Below the pieces are notes generated by a model that ran no database searches, was not told the origin of the DNA, and worked only from the letters and a program-made list of their open reading frames with translations. Positions 1 through 6,384 of a stretch of DNA of 15,434 nt are shown piece after piece (the stretch's first letter is position 1; the number at the start of each line of letters is the position of its first letter). A program made the position numbers and the translations under genes. Origin of the DNA: CAZEDU01 sp964511185 (lineage in GTDB: Bacteria; Myxococcota; Myxococcia; Myxococcales; Myxococcaceae); assembly GCA_964511185.1 (NCBI GenBank), contig CAZEDU010000121.1, positions 1 through 15,434 of the forward strand. Reading direction: 5' to 3'.

Positions 1-1
1 C

Positions 2-202
2 GTCGATGGGTGGGAGACACTACGGCAGCGCTTCGGCACCAAGCGCATGGGCGAGATCGCGCGCGAGCAAGCGGAGCTGCGGCGCAACACCGACCGCGCG
101 ATGCAGGGGCTGCTCAGCGACGCGCAGCGGGAGAAATATCAAGAGGTGCGCCGGCAGGAGATGCCGCGGCGGCGGGATGGGGAGAGTCGGGGAGTCCGGT
201 GA
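2..202 (+). CDS. C-terminal end of an unidentified helical charged protein (5' partial)
   Basis: This is an open frame running from the window edge to a TGA at 200-202, 66 residues visible and no start in view. The piece is rich in Arg, Glu and Gln and looks helical. It includes the stretch LLSDAQREKYQEVRRQ, which resembles the C-terminal 'LTPEQ...' helix of Spy/CpxP-type periplasmic proteins and of many small secreted myxobacterial proteins. That resemblance is only a motif impression; the function is not known. The gene converges on bfr, with 17 bases between the two stops. The last dozen residues are Arg/Gly-rich and may be a disordered tail. The reading frame is chosen because it gives the only protein-like sequence here; the alternative frames give Arg/Ala/Gly-rich nonsense. 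Confidence 0.55.
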   Translation, partial: VDGWETLRQRFGTKRMGEIAREQAELRRNTDRAMQGLLSDAQREKYQEVRRQEMPRRRDGESRGVR

Positions 203-207
203 GTGCC

Positions 208-220
208 GGGGACAGTCCCC
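208..220. repeat. GGGGACAGTCCCC palindrome between convergent genes
   Basis: The sequence GGGGACAGTCCCC can fold into a 5-bp stem (GGGGA/TCCCC) with a 3-base loop. It lies between the stop of the left-edge gene and the stop of bfr and touches the bfr stop codon. The position suits a bidirectional terminator, but there is no T-run on either side. The sequence also resembles short GC palindromes dispersed in some genomes as REP-like elements; only one copy is visible here. Confidence 0.4.
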
Positions 221-690
221 TATTCGTGGATCTGCTGGCCGAGGTAGTGCGGTAGCCCCATCTGCTCGATGAGCTCGAGCTGCGACTCGAGCCAGTCGGC
301 GTGCTCCTCTTCGGACTTCAGGATGTCTTCGAGCAGCTCGGCCGAGCCGTTGTCTCCCACGCTGCGGCAAAGCGCGATGCCGTCGTTCAGCCGCTTGAGC
401 GCGTCTCGCTCGAGCTGCAGATCGAGCTTGAGCTGCTCGGGCACCGTCTCGCCGACGTTGATCTTCCCGAGCCGCTGCACGTTGGGCAGCCCCTCGAGGA
501 ACAAGACGCGCTGGATGAGCTCGTCGGCGTGCTTCATCTCGTCGATCGACTCGGCGCGGATCTTCTTCCACAGCCGCTCGTAGCCCCAGTTCTCACACAT
601 GCGCGCGTGCAAGAAGTACTGGTTCACCGCGGTCAGCTCGGCGGTGAGCACGTCGTTCAATAGGTCGATGACCTGCGCGTTGCCCTTCAT
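220..690 (-). CDS. bfr: Bacterioferritin (haem-containing iron-storage ferritin)
   Basis: Bacterioferritin assembles into a 24-subunit cytoplasmic shell that oxidises Fe(II) and stores it as mineral. The protein is 156 residues, close to the 158 of the E. coli protein. All ferroxidase ligands sit at the family positions: Glu18, Glu51, His54, Glu94, Glu127 and His130. The haem ligand Met52 is also present. The ATG at 690 is the natural family start (MKGN...), with a GAGG about ten bases upstream. It is the second gene of a bfd-bfr operon, starting 18 bases after the bfd stop, so the ferredoxin that releases iron and the store itself appear to be co-transcribed. Identification is based on the complete ligand set and is very secure. 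Confidence 0.97.
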   Translation of the reverse strand: MKGNAQVIDLLNDVLTAELTAVNQYFLHARMCENWGYERLWKKIRAESIDEMKHADELIQRVLFLEGLPNVQRLGKINVGETVPEQLKLDLQLERDALKRLNDGIALCRSVGDNGSAELLEDILKSEEEHADWLESQLELIEQMGLPHYLGQQIHE

Positions 691-708
691 CGCGGAAAAA
701 CCTCGGCC

Positions 709-939
709 TTACATCGTGGAGGCCGACACTTCTGGCTTTTCTCGCGCGTGCTGTCCAGCAGAGTCGACCGGCGATGGACGGTTCAGCGCGGCGCACCGTG
801 CGTTGATCCACTCAACGCACGCACCGCAGTCCTGACCCGCGCGGCAGACCGCACCCACCTCGTGCGCAGTCCTCGCCCCACCCGCGATCGCACGGTCGAC
901 TTCCTTATCGCTGATGGCCAAACAGGAGCAGGCAATCAT
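709..939 (-). CDS. bfd: Bacterioferritin-associated ferredoxin (Bfd)
   Basis: Bfd is a small [2Fe-2S] protein that docks on bacterioferritin and donates electrons through its haem to reduce and mobilise stored iron. Starting at the ATG at 937-939, the four cluster cysteines fall at residues 4, 6, 38 and 41, the same positions as in E. coli Bfd (CSC near the start, then CGAC). The protein is 76 residues, longer than the E. coli protein (64) because of a polar C-terminal tail. The frame stays open to a GTG at 966 and an ATG at 960. The shorter start is preferred because the cysteine spacing then matches the family and because a promoter and Fur-box candidate occupies the upstream region. No clear ribosome-binding site is visible, so the message may have a very short leader. 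It lies 18 bases upstream of bfr. Confidence 0.92.
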   Translation of the reverse strand: MIACSCLAISDKEVDRAIAGGARTAHEVGAVCRAGQDCGACVEWINARCAALNRPSPVDSAGQHAREKPEVSASTM

Positions 940-945
940 GCAATT

Positions 946-964
946 GATAATCAAAAGCATAATC
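946..964 (-). promoter_or_regulatory. Fur-box candidate upstream of bfd
   Basis: The plus strand reads GATAATCAAAAGCATAATC. It matches the classical 19-base E. coli Fur consensus GATAATGATAATCATTATC at 15 of 19 positions. It stands out as an AT-rich island in a very GC-rich region and ends 6 bases from the proposed bfd start. Fur-Fe(II) bound here would block the overlapping -10 element, so bfd would be expressed when iron is scarce. The consensus is E. coli-derived and this phylum may use a variant, so this is a strong prediction rather than proof. Confidence 0.65.
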
Positions 965-985
965 ACTCGACCCCGGGCAGGTCAA
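956..985 (-). promoter_or_regulatory. Putative sigma70-type promoter of bfd-bfr
   Basis: On the minus strand TTGACC (985-980) is followed after 18 bases by TATGCT (961-956). These match 5/6 and 4/6 of the -35 and -10 consensus. The -10 lies inside the Fur-box candidate. Transcription would begin roughly 10-15 bases before the ATG at 939, which excludes the upstream GTG/ATG starts. Confidence 0.45.
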
Positions 986-1038
986 AGGGGTTCCGATCCG
1001 CCCCTCTTTGGCCGGCATCAGCGGTAGAAGCCCCGGCC

Positions 1039-2181
1039 ATGGCCCGGGTCTCGTTTTCCCTGCGCGCACGGGCGCTTCGAGAGCTGGCGCTGCTCTTCCT
1101 GAAGCTGGGCACCNNNNNNNNNNCGTTCGGTGGCCCGGCCGCGCACATCGCGATGATGGAAGAAGAGGTCGTGCGGCGCCGCGGCTGGCTGACGCGCGAA
1201 GAATTCCTCGATCTGCTCGGCGCGACGAACCTCATCCCCGGGCCCAACTCGACCGAGCTGGCGATTCACATCGGGCACCGGCGCGCGGGCTTCTCGGGGC
1301 TCCTCGTCGCGGGCGCGTGCTTCATCCTCCCGGCGTTCGGCATCGTCACGGCCTTCGCGTGGGCGTACGTGCGCTTCGGCGCGCTGCCGCAGGTCGAAGG
1401 CGTTCTCTACGGCATCAAGCCGGTCATCATCGCCGTCGTCGTCCAGGCGCTCTGGGGCCTCGGCAGGGCCGCGCTGAAGACCCAGCCGCTCGCGCTGCTC
1501 GCCGCGGCGGCGTTCCTGGCTTCGATGCTCGGTGTGCACGAGCTGGTCGTCCTCGCCGCGGCCGGCGCCGCGATGCTCATCGGCCGGCGCGTTAAGCCGG
1601 CGCGCCACGCGGTGTTGCCGTGGCTCTTGCCTGGCGCGTTCGCGGGCATCGCCGGCCCGGTCAGCTTGCCGACGCTGTTCGGGGTCTTCTTCAAGATCGG
1701 CGCGGTGCTCTTCGGCAGCGGGTACGTGCTGCTGGCGTTTCTGCGCGCCGATCTGGTCGAGCGGCTCGGCTGGATGACCGAGTCGCAGCTGCTCGACGCG
1801 GTCGCGGTGGGGCAGATCACCCCGGGTCCGCTCTTCACCACCGCCACCTTCGTCGGCTACGTGCTCGCCGGTCCTTGGGGCGCGGCCATCGCGACCGCTG
1901 GCATCTTCCTGCCCGCCTTCGTCTACGTCGCGCTGAGCGGCCCGCTGGTGCCCAGGCTGCGCCGGTCGCCCGCGGCGGCCGCGCTGCTCGATGGCGTCAA
2001 CGCCGCCTCGCTCGCCCTGATGGCCGCGGTGACGTGGCAGCTCGCGCGCAGCGCGATCCTCGACGGGTGGACGCTCGCGCTGGCCGCGGCGAGCGCGGTG
2101 GCGGTGCTGCGCTGGAAGGTGCCCTCGATGTACCTGGTGCTCGCCGGCGCGGCGGCGGGGCTGGCGCTGCGCGGTCTGTAG
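1039..2181 (+). CDS. chrA: Chromate transporter, two-domain ChrA (CHR family); contains an assembly gap
   Basis: ChrA is an inner-membrane transporter that extrudes chromate and gives chromate resistance. The 380-residue length fits the long two-domain form. The two homologous halves are visible. The first has FGGPAAHIAMM, EEFLDLLGATNLIPGPNSTE and repeated hydrophobic helices. The second has FGSGYVLLAFL and LLDAVAVGQITPGPLFTTATF. The ATG at 1039 gives the usual short basic N-terminus (MARVSFSLRARALREL); the frame is open further upstream, but that stretch crosses the bfd gene and is not protein-like. Ten N at 1114-1123 interrupt the LGT...FGGP motif. The reading frame is preserved across the N-run. 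The gene is divergent from bfd and alone on its strand. Confidence 0.93.
   Translation: MARVSFSLRARALRELALLFLKLGTXXXXFGGPAAHIAMMEEEVVRRRGWLTREEFLDLLGATNLIPGPNSTELAIHIGHRRAGFSGLLVAGACFILPAFGIVTAFAWAYVRFGALPQVEGVLYGIKPVIIAVVVQALWGLGRAALKTQPLALLAAAAFLASMLGVHELVVLAAAGAAMLIGRRVKPARHAVLPWLLPGAFAGIAGPVSLPTLFGVFFKIGAVLFGSGYVLLAFLRADLVERLGWMTESQLLDAVAVGQITPGPLFTTATFVGYVLAGPWGAAIATAGIFLPAFVYVALSGPLVPRLRRSPAAAALLDGVNAASLALMAAVTWQLARSAILDGWTLALAAASAVAVLRWKVPSMYLVLAGAAAGLALRGL
1114..1123. other. Assembly gap of ten N inside chrA
   Basis: Ten undetermined bases fall in the conserved N-terminal motif of ChrA. The family usually has two residues between LGT and FGGP (as in LGTIAFGGP), while the N-run implies about four. 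The true missing sequence is therefore probably near 4 bases. Both 4 and 10 leave the same reading frame. Confidence 0.85.
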
Positions 2182-2202
2182 CCGGCAGAAATTACCTGCC
2201 GG
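2182..2202 (+). terminator. Hairpin directly after chrA
   Basis: CCGGCAG (2182-2188) and CTGCCGG (2196-2202) form a perfect 7-bp stem with a 7-base AT-rich loop. It starts at the base after the chrA stop codon. No T-run follows, so if it is a terminator it is of the weak, U-poor kind. The 140 bases that follow, up to the DUF3943 start, hold nothing else recognisable. Confidence 0.4.
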
Positions 2203-2342
2203 GTCGTTCGAGGCGGACGCGGCCCACTGCCGGCTGGCGAACACCGCCGTGCACGTGCGCGACTCGCCGCGGGCTCGCACTGTCGCGCGCTGAACCGGGT
2301 ACCGGCACACGCGCTGCAACGCGCCCTCGGCGGGGGGCGAGG

Positions 2343-2978
2343 ATGGCGGGGTGGATGGGGATGGTGGCCGTTCTGCTCGCGTCGTCGAGCGGAGCGGACC
2401 GCGCGGCCGAGGCGCCGCCGCACGACACGCGTGAGCCGTTCTACGCGCGGCCCCCCGCGCCCGAGGTGGGGCCTTCCTCTCTGCTGCTGCCGACCGATCG
2501 ACCCATGCCGAAGCTGCAGGCCGCGGGCATCGAGGTAGGCGCCATCTTGGGCGCGGCGACCATCTGGTACGTCATCGCCACGCCGATGATGCAAGCGGAC
2601 TGGCGGTACGACTTGAGCTGGTCGACGGTCCGCAAGAAGCTCACCGGCGAGGCGGTCGGCTTCGACGACAACCCGCTCTTCATGAACGCGCCCGGCCACG
2701 CGGTGGCGGGCGCCACGTACTACCTGGCGGGCCGTCACAACGACTTGGGCGGACCGATGTCGCTCGCGGCGGCCGGCGTCGGCACGCTCGGCTGGGAGCT
2801 CGTCACCGAGTACCGAGAGATCGTCTCGGTGAACGATCTGATCATCACGCCGATCGGCGGCGTCGCCATCGGCGAGGCGATGTTTCAGCTCAGCGACTAC
2901 TTCCGCCGCAGCGATCCGCACCCGTCGTTCTCACGGGTGGCGCGCATCCTCGCCGGACCTTCGAGCCTCTATCCCTGA
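2343..2978 (+). CDS. DUF3943 protein, N-terminal half, ended by an in-frame TGA
   Basis: The 211 residues contain the hallmarks of the DUF3943 family: FDDNPLFMNAPGHAVAGATYY with a conserved Asn and His (about 107-127), the WELVTEY segment (151-157) and SVNDLIITPIGGVAIGE (162-178). The family is thought to act at the envelope, but the biochemical role is unknown. The N-terminus has a short hydrophobic stretch that could be a weak signal peptide, and a second hydrophobic segment lies near residues 63-80. The ATG at 2343 follows a G-rich stretch; ATGs at 2355 and 2361 are alternatives. The TGA at 2976-2978 cuts the protein where the family normally continues into a C-terminal beta-rich part. The same frame then stays open through 3887, so the next gene is probably the other half of one interrupted gene. 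Confidence 0.8.
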   Translation: MAGWMGMVAVLLASSSGADRAAEAPPHDTREPFYARPPAPEVGPSSLLLPTDRPMPKLQAAGIEVGAILGAATIWYVIATPMMQADWRYDLSWSTVRKKLTGEAVGFDDNPLFMNAPGHAVAGATYYLAGRHNDLGGPMSLAAAGVGTLGWELVTEYREIVSVNDLIITPIGGVAIGEAMFQLSDYFRRSDPHPSFSRVARILAGPSSLYP

Positions 2979-3071
2979 CGGCGCAGCGGCCCGGCCCGGC
3001 GTTCGGTCGACGCCCGCGGCTGGACGGACGATGCCTGGCACCACTTCTCCCTCTTCGCCGGAGCCACCGGC

Positions 3072-3887
3072 ATGCGCCGCCACGGCGGCCCTTCCCCGCT
3101 CGGCGGCATGACGCTGGGCGGGCGCACCGAGATCATCAACCGCGCCGACTACGACAAGCCCGGCACCAGCGCGCAGCTCGTCTGGGGCGCGCTGGCGTCG
3201 CACCTCGAGCTCGACCTGGCGATGCGGCCGGAGGGGCTCGGGCGGCTCGGCATCTTCGCCGACACCACGCTCGTCTCGCTCTATGGCCAGTCGATGGCGG
3301 CGGTGAACGGCCGGGTGAGCGGCTGGGCTGGGTACTTGGGCTTGAGCACGCTCTACGAACACGAGGAGCGCACACCCGCGCAGGTGCGTGAGCAGCTCGG
3401 CGTCGTCTCGCCCATCGGGCCGACCGCGCATTGGCTGCAGCGCTTCGGGAGCTTGACGCTCCGCGCGACGGCGGAGGCGCACCCGGTGTTCGGAGCGGTG
3501 CTCTCCGCGGGATACGCGTCGCTCGATCCCGCGGAGGTCACCCGACCGCTCTCGGCGTCGATGGTGAAGAACGGCTACTACTGGGCCGTCGGCGCGCGCG
3601 GCGCGGCGTCGCTCCGCGCCTCGTTTCAAGCGCTCGAGCTCGGCATGGCGCTGCGCTGGTACGGGCTGCGCGACCTGGAGGCGCTCACCGCCGGAAGAAG
3701 CTGGAAGGGGCCCTCTCTCTCCGACCATCGCTTTGCGCCTTCGCTGTGGCTCAGCTTGCCGGTGACGCGATCCGGTCTCGGGCTGCGCTTCGAGCTCGAG
3801 CAAGACCAGCAGTACGGCCACCTCGACGCGCACGAAGGACGGCGCATCGACTCGATCGCTCAGCTCCTCCTGGTGTGGACCACATGA
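3072..3887 (+). CDS. Beta-rich C-terminal half of the interrupted DUF3943 gene
   Basis: From the only in-frame start (ATG 3072) this gives 271 residues with alternating hydrophobic and polar positions and many aromatic strand ends, for example SAQLVWGALASHLELDLAM and SLWLSLPV followed by LGLRFELEQ. This looks like an outer-membrane beta-barrel or beta-sandwich. It is in the same frame as the DUF3943 half. The 31 codons between the TGA and this ATG contain no stop, have G or C at 28 of 31 third positions, and encode a protein-like stretch (GWTDDAWHHFSLFAGATG). So the true coding sequence probably begins upstream and was once joined to the preceding half. The ATG lacks a good ribosome-binding site. 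The TGA stop overlaps the ATG of the PAP2 gene (ATGA), implying translational coupling. Confidence 0.72.
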   Translation: MRRHGGPSPLGGMTLGGRTEIINRADYDKPGTSAQLVWGALASHLELDLAMRPEGLGRLGIFADTTLVSLYGQSMAAVNGRVSGWAGYLGLSTLYEHEERTPAQVREQLGVVSPIGPTAHWLQRFGSLTLRATAEAHPVFGAVLSAGYASLDPAEVTRPLSASMVKNGYYWAVGARGAASLRASFQALELGMALRWYGLRDLEALTAGRSWKGPSLSDHRFAPSLWLSLPVTRSGLGLRFELEQDQQYGHLDAHEGRRIDSIAQLLLVWTT

Positions 3888-4771
3888 AGGCGCTCGTTGT
3901 CCTGGCATTGCTGCTCAGCGGGCAGGCGCTGGCCGATGACGCGCCGAAGGCGCCGCCGTCGGACCCGGCGCGCGAGATCGAAGGGCTCCTGGTCGGGGAT
4001 CACTACCGGTACGATCGGCTCGCCCTGCCCTTGCGCGTCGCGGCCGATCTGCTGGCCATTCCGGCCAGCGTCACCCGGTGGGAGCCGATCGACTGGGGTC
4101 TCTTCGCGGCGGTGGCGGCGCCGACGCTCGGCTTGATGATGCCGTTCGAGCACCCGAACGACGCGCGCATCCAGCGGTGGATTCGCGCGGAGCTCGGGCC
4201 CAACAAGCTGGTGTGGACGCCGCTGGGCGACGCGATCGTCTGGACCAGCCTCTGGGGCACGGCCGGCGGCTTTCTGCTCTATGGGTGGCTGAGCGACGTG
4301 CCCTACTACGTCGAGCAGACTTCGCTGATGCTCGAGGCGTTCTCGGTGACGCAGCTCTACCACCTGACGCTCAAGCTCATGCTGGGCCGCGAGGGGCCCA
4401 ACGACGCCGAGGGCATGGGCGTCATCCACGGGCCGCCCGGCTTCTTTCGCCTGTTCCCCGCGGGCACTCCGTCGGGCCACGTCTCCGGCGTCTACGCGAT
4501 GGTCGGCACGCTCGACGCGTACTGGGGACAGCCGTGGGTCTCGGTGGTCGGCCACGCCCTCGCGCTCGTGTTCACGACCACGGTGGTGGTCGACAACTAC
4601 CACTTCGTGTCGGACGTCGTCTGGGGCGCGGGCATGGGCTACTTCATCGGGCGGTGGGTGGTGAACCACCGCTCCACGCTGACGCGCACCGCGCGCGCCA
4701 CCAAGCCGTTCGAGCCCTCGCTCAGCGTGGTGCCCACGCCCGGCGGGCTCGGGATCCAGGTGCTGTTCTGA
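3884..4771 (+). CDS. PAP2-superfamily membrane phosphatase homologue with degenerate motifs
   Basis: The protein has 295 residues, an N-terminal signal sequence (MKALVVLALLLSGQALA), several hydrophobic segments (about 72-86, 118-135, 218-237, 245-260) and the core PAP2 signature TPSGH (195-199). Motif 3 survives as NYHFVSD, with His240 and Asp244. PAP2 enzymes remove phosphate from lipids such as undecaprenyl pyrophosphate, phosphatidic acid or lipid A using the two histidines. Here motif 1 reads KLMLGREGP, where the usual form ends in R-P. The Arg of motif 3 (six residues before the His) is Val235 or a neighbour. It may be a divergent enzyme or a non-catalytic relative. The ATG overlaps the stop of the preceding gene by 4 bases, so the DUF3943 protein and this membrane protein were probably made together. 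The stop abuts that of the next, convergent gene. Confidence 0.85.
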   Translation: MKALVVLALLLSGQALADDAPKAPPSDPAREIEGLLVGDHYRYDRLALPLRVAADLLAIPASVTRWEPIDWGLFAAVAAPTLGLMMPFEHPNDARIQRWIRAELGPNKLVWTPLGDAIVWTSLWGTAGGFLLYGWLSDVPYYVEQTSLMLEAFSVTQLYHLTLKLMLGREGPNDAEGMGVIHGPPGFFRLFPAGTPSGHVSGVYAMVGTLDAYWGQPWVSVVGHALALVFTTTVVVDNYHFVSDVVWGAGMGYFIGRWVVNHRSTLTRTARATKPFEPSLSVVPTPGGLGIQVLF

Positions 4772-5632
4772 TCAAGGCGCGGCGGCGCCGGTGATGCCCA
4801 GCCCGGAGCGCGCCGCGTCGACCTGCGCGGGCGCCGCCAGCTGCGGCATCGAGAGGTCGGCCCAGATGGGGTAGTGGTCGCTCGCCCGCGTCTCGATCAC
4901 CTCGCGGCGATGGACGAGCGGCGCGAGCGGCGAGTCGGTCAGCAGGAAGTCGATGCGGCGCTTGGAGGGCCAAAACGTGAAGCGCCGGTCCAGGCGGAAC
5001 AGATCGATGAGCCCCTTCTTCACCAGCTTCATCGGCCCCGACTCGTGCGGGAGCGCGTTGAAGTCGCCAGCCACCACCAGGCCGCTCCCGACGTAGGGCT
5101 CGACGTGGTCGGCCAGCGTCGAGAGGTTCGCGGTCGGGTTGAGGAAGTCGGCGTGCACCGACACGAACCGAAGCGGCTGCTGGCCGACGCAGAGCTCGGT
5201 GTCGATCGCGACGCGTGGCTCGTAGATCGGGAACGCGTTCAGCTCGATCCGCTGCGCCGACTGCACCGGCAAGCGGGTGAGCACCGCGATCCCGTACGCG
5301 CCGCCGCCGCGGGCGATGGCCGCCGCGAAGATCGGCTGCATGCCCAGGCGCTCGGCCAGCACCTGGGCTTGGTCGACGTGGTTCGACCGCTCCACGCCGA
5401 CGTCGACCTCTTGGAGCGCGACCACGTCCGCGTCGATGCGCGCCAGCTCGTCTCCCACGGCCTCGAGAGAGGACTCGAGGCCCGCCTTGAGGTTGTAGCT
5501 CGCGACGCGGAGGGTGCGCGGCGCCAGCCGGAAGCTGTCTTGGCAGCGCGTGAGCTCCGGCGCGTAGAAGGTCGAGTTGGCGATGCACCCACTGCTCATC
5601 AGCGCCAGGCCGGCGAGACACAGAGACTTCAC
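4772..5632 (-). CDS. Endonuclease/exonuclease/phosphatase-fold lipoprotein
   Basis: The protein belongs to the metal-dependent phosphoesterase superfamily that includes DNase I, sphingomyelinases and inositol phosphatases. The motifs are complete: SYNLKAG (Asn47), ALQEVD (Glu75), YGIAVLTR (113-120), VSVHADF (His160), GDFNALP (Asp190, Asn192), RRIDFLL (225-231) and SDHYPIW (Asp252, His253). Start GTG 5632 is preferred because AAGGAG lies eight bases upstream and because it gives a short lipoprotein signal peptide with lipidation at Cys16 (LMSSGC). The frame is open upstream to an ATG at 5680, without such support. At 286 residues it is a complete single-domain enzyme, probably anchored in the envelope facing the periplasm or outside. 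The substrate cannot be read from sequence; a lipid, nucleic acid or phosphoester is possible. Confidence 0.9.
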   Translation of the reverse strand: MKSLCLAGLALMSSGCIANSTFYAPELTRCQDSFRLAPRTLRVASYNLKAGLESSLEAVGDELARIDADVVALQEVDVGVERSNHVDQAQVLAERLGMQPIFAAAIARGGGAYGIAVLTRLPVQSAQRIELNAFPIYEPRVAIDTELCVGQQPLRFVSVHADFLNPTANLSTLADHVEPYVGSGLVVAGDFNALPHESGPMKLVKKGLIDLFRLDRRFTFWPSKRRIDFLLTDSPLAPLVHRREVIETRASDHYPIWADLSMPQLAAPAQVDAARSGLGITGAAAP

Positions 5633-5752
5633 GTGTGGAGCTCCTTGGAAAACAGAGCGCGCGATTATCGAGGCCTCCACATTCCCCGGGAAAGGGAGCG
5701 GATGTGCGCCTCGCCGCGGCCCGCGTTCGCTCGGCTGCTCAGGAAGTGAGCG

Positions 5753-6250
5753 TCAGGCTTGCAGCCCGACGCCCCGCGCGCCCTCGGGTTTGGGCCCGAA
5801 GCCGATCGCTCCCTCTGGCAGGAAGTAGAGGATGTCCATCGCCCCGCCCTGCACGGTCGGCACGTGCCACGAGCTGGGCGGGTAGACGGTCCATCCTTCG
5901 GGGCGGCCATCGAACCGCGGCGCGCCCTCGACCGCGAAGCACAGGTCGATCTCACCCTTGGGATGAACGTGGCCCATGCCTTCGGTCGACATGTGCACCG
6001 CGTCGATCGACCACTCGCCCGGAGCGGCCTTCAGCACCCGAGAGAAGCGGACGCCGGCGTTCTCGCGATCGCACAGCCAACCCGCCGCGACGCCCTCGCG
6101 CACGAGCTGCCGCAGCGTTCGAAGCGGCTCCGAGGAGAACGGGAGCAACGCCTCGAGCCGCTCGGCCGCGCCCGGCGCCGCCGGGTCGATGGTCCGCACG
6201 GTGGAGAGAATCGGCTGCAGGAGCTCGAGGAGTCGTTCTTTCGAGGCCAT
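5753..6250 (-). CDS. DUF4863 protein, 4-hydroxylaminobenzoate lyase-like
   Basis: The 165-residue protein resembles the DUF4863 family, whose characterised member PnbB converts 4-hydroxylaminobenzoate to protocatechuate and ammonia in 4-nitrobenzoate degradation. The recognisable parts are an N-terminal helical region, the GVAAGWLCDRENAGVRFSRV segment (53-72), a cupin-like metal site GHVHPKGEID (His94, His96, Glu100), then RPEGWTVYPPSSWHVPTV with His129, and a final LYFLPEGAIGF. The start ATG has AAAGGA nine bases upstream. No nitroreductase or ring-cleavage gene lies nearby, so a role in nitroaromatic breakdown is doubtful; it may be a relative acting on another hydroxylamine or an orphan cupin. 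It is divergent from the PfpI-SOD operon, with 134 bases between the starts. Confidence 0.8.
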   Translation of the reverse strand: MASKERLLELLQPILSTVRTIDPAAPGAAERLEALLPFSSEPLRTLRQLVREGVAAGWLCDRENAGVRFSRVLKAAPGEWSIDAVHMSTEGMGHVHPKGEIDLCFAVEGAPRFDGRPEGWTVYPPSSWHVPTVQGGAMDILYFLPEGAIGFGPKPEGARGVGLQA

Positions 6251-6384
6251 GACGGGCCGTCCTTTAGGTGCTCCGCGCCGCTCAGGTCAATCGCCGGCTC
6301 GGGAGCCGACGGGCCGAGGGCCGCCCGCGCGCTTCCCCTTGCCGGACGCGCGGCCCTGCCCAACTTCTCGACAAGGAGGCATCC

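Noticed and set aside
748..1038. Upstream extension of the chrA frame
   Set aside because: It overlaps the bfd coding region and promoter and gives a non-ChrA, Arg/Thr-rich sequence; the family N-terminus fits ATG 1039.
1018..2319. Long minus-strand open frame over chrA
   Set aside because: Arg/Glu/Gln-rich composition typical of the antisense shadow of a GC-rich gene; chrA on the plus strand is unmistakable.
2976..2978. TGA read as selenocysteine in the DUF3943 gene
   Set aside because: There is no selenoprotein family match and no convincing SECIS-like stem; mutation or sequence error is simpler.
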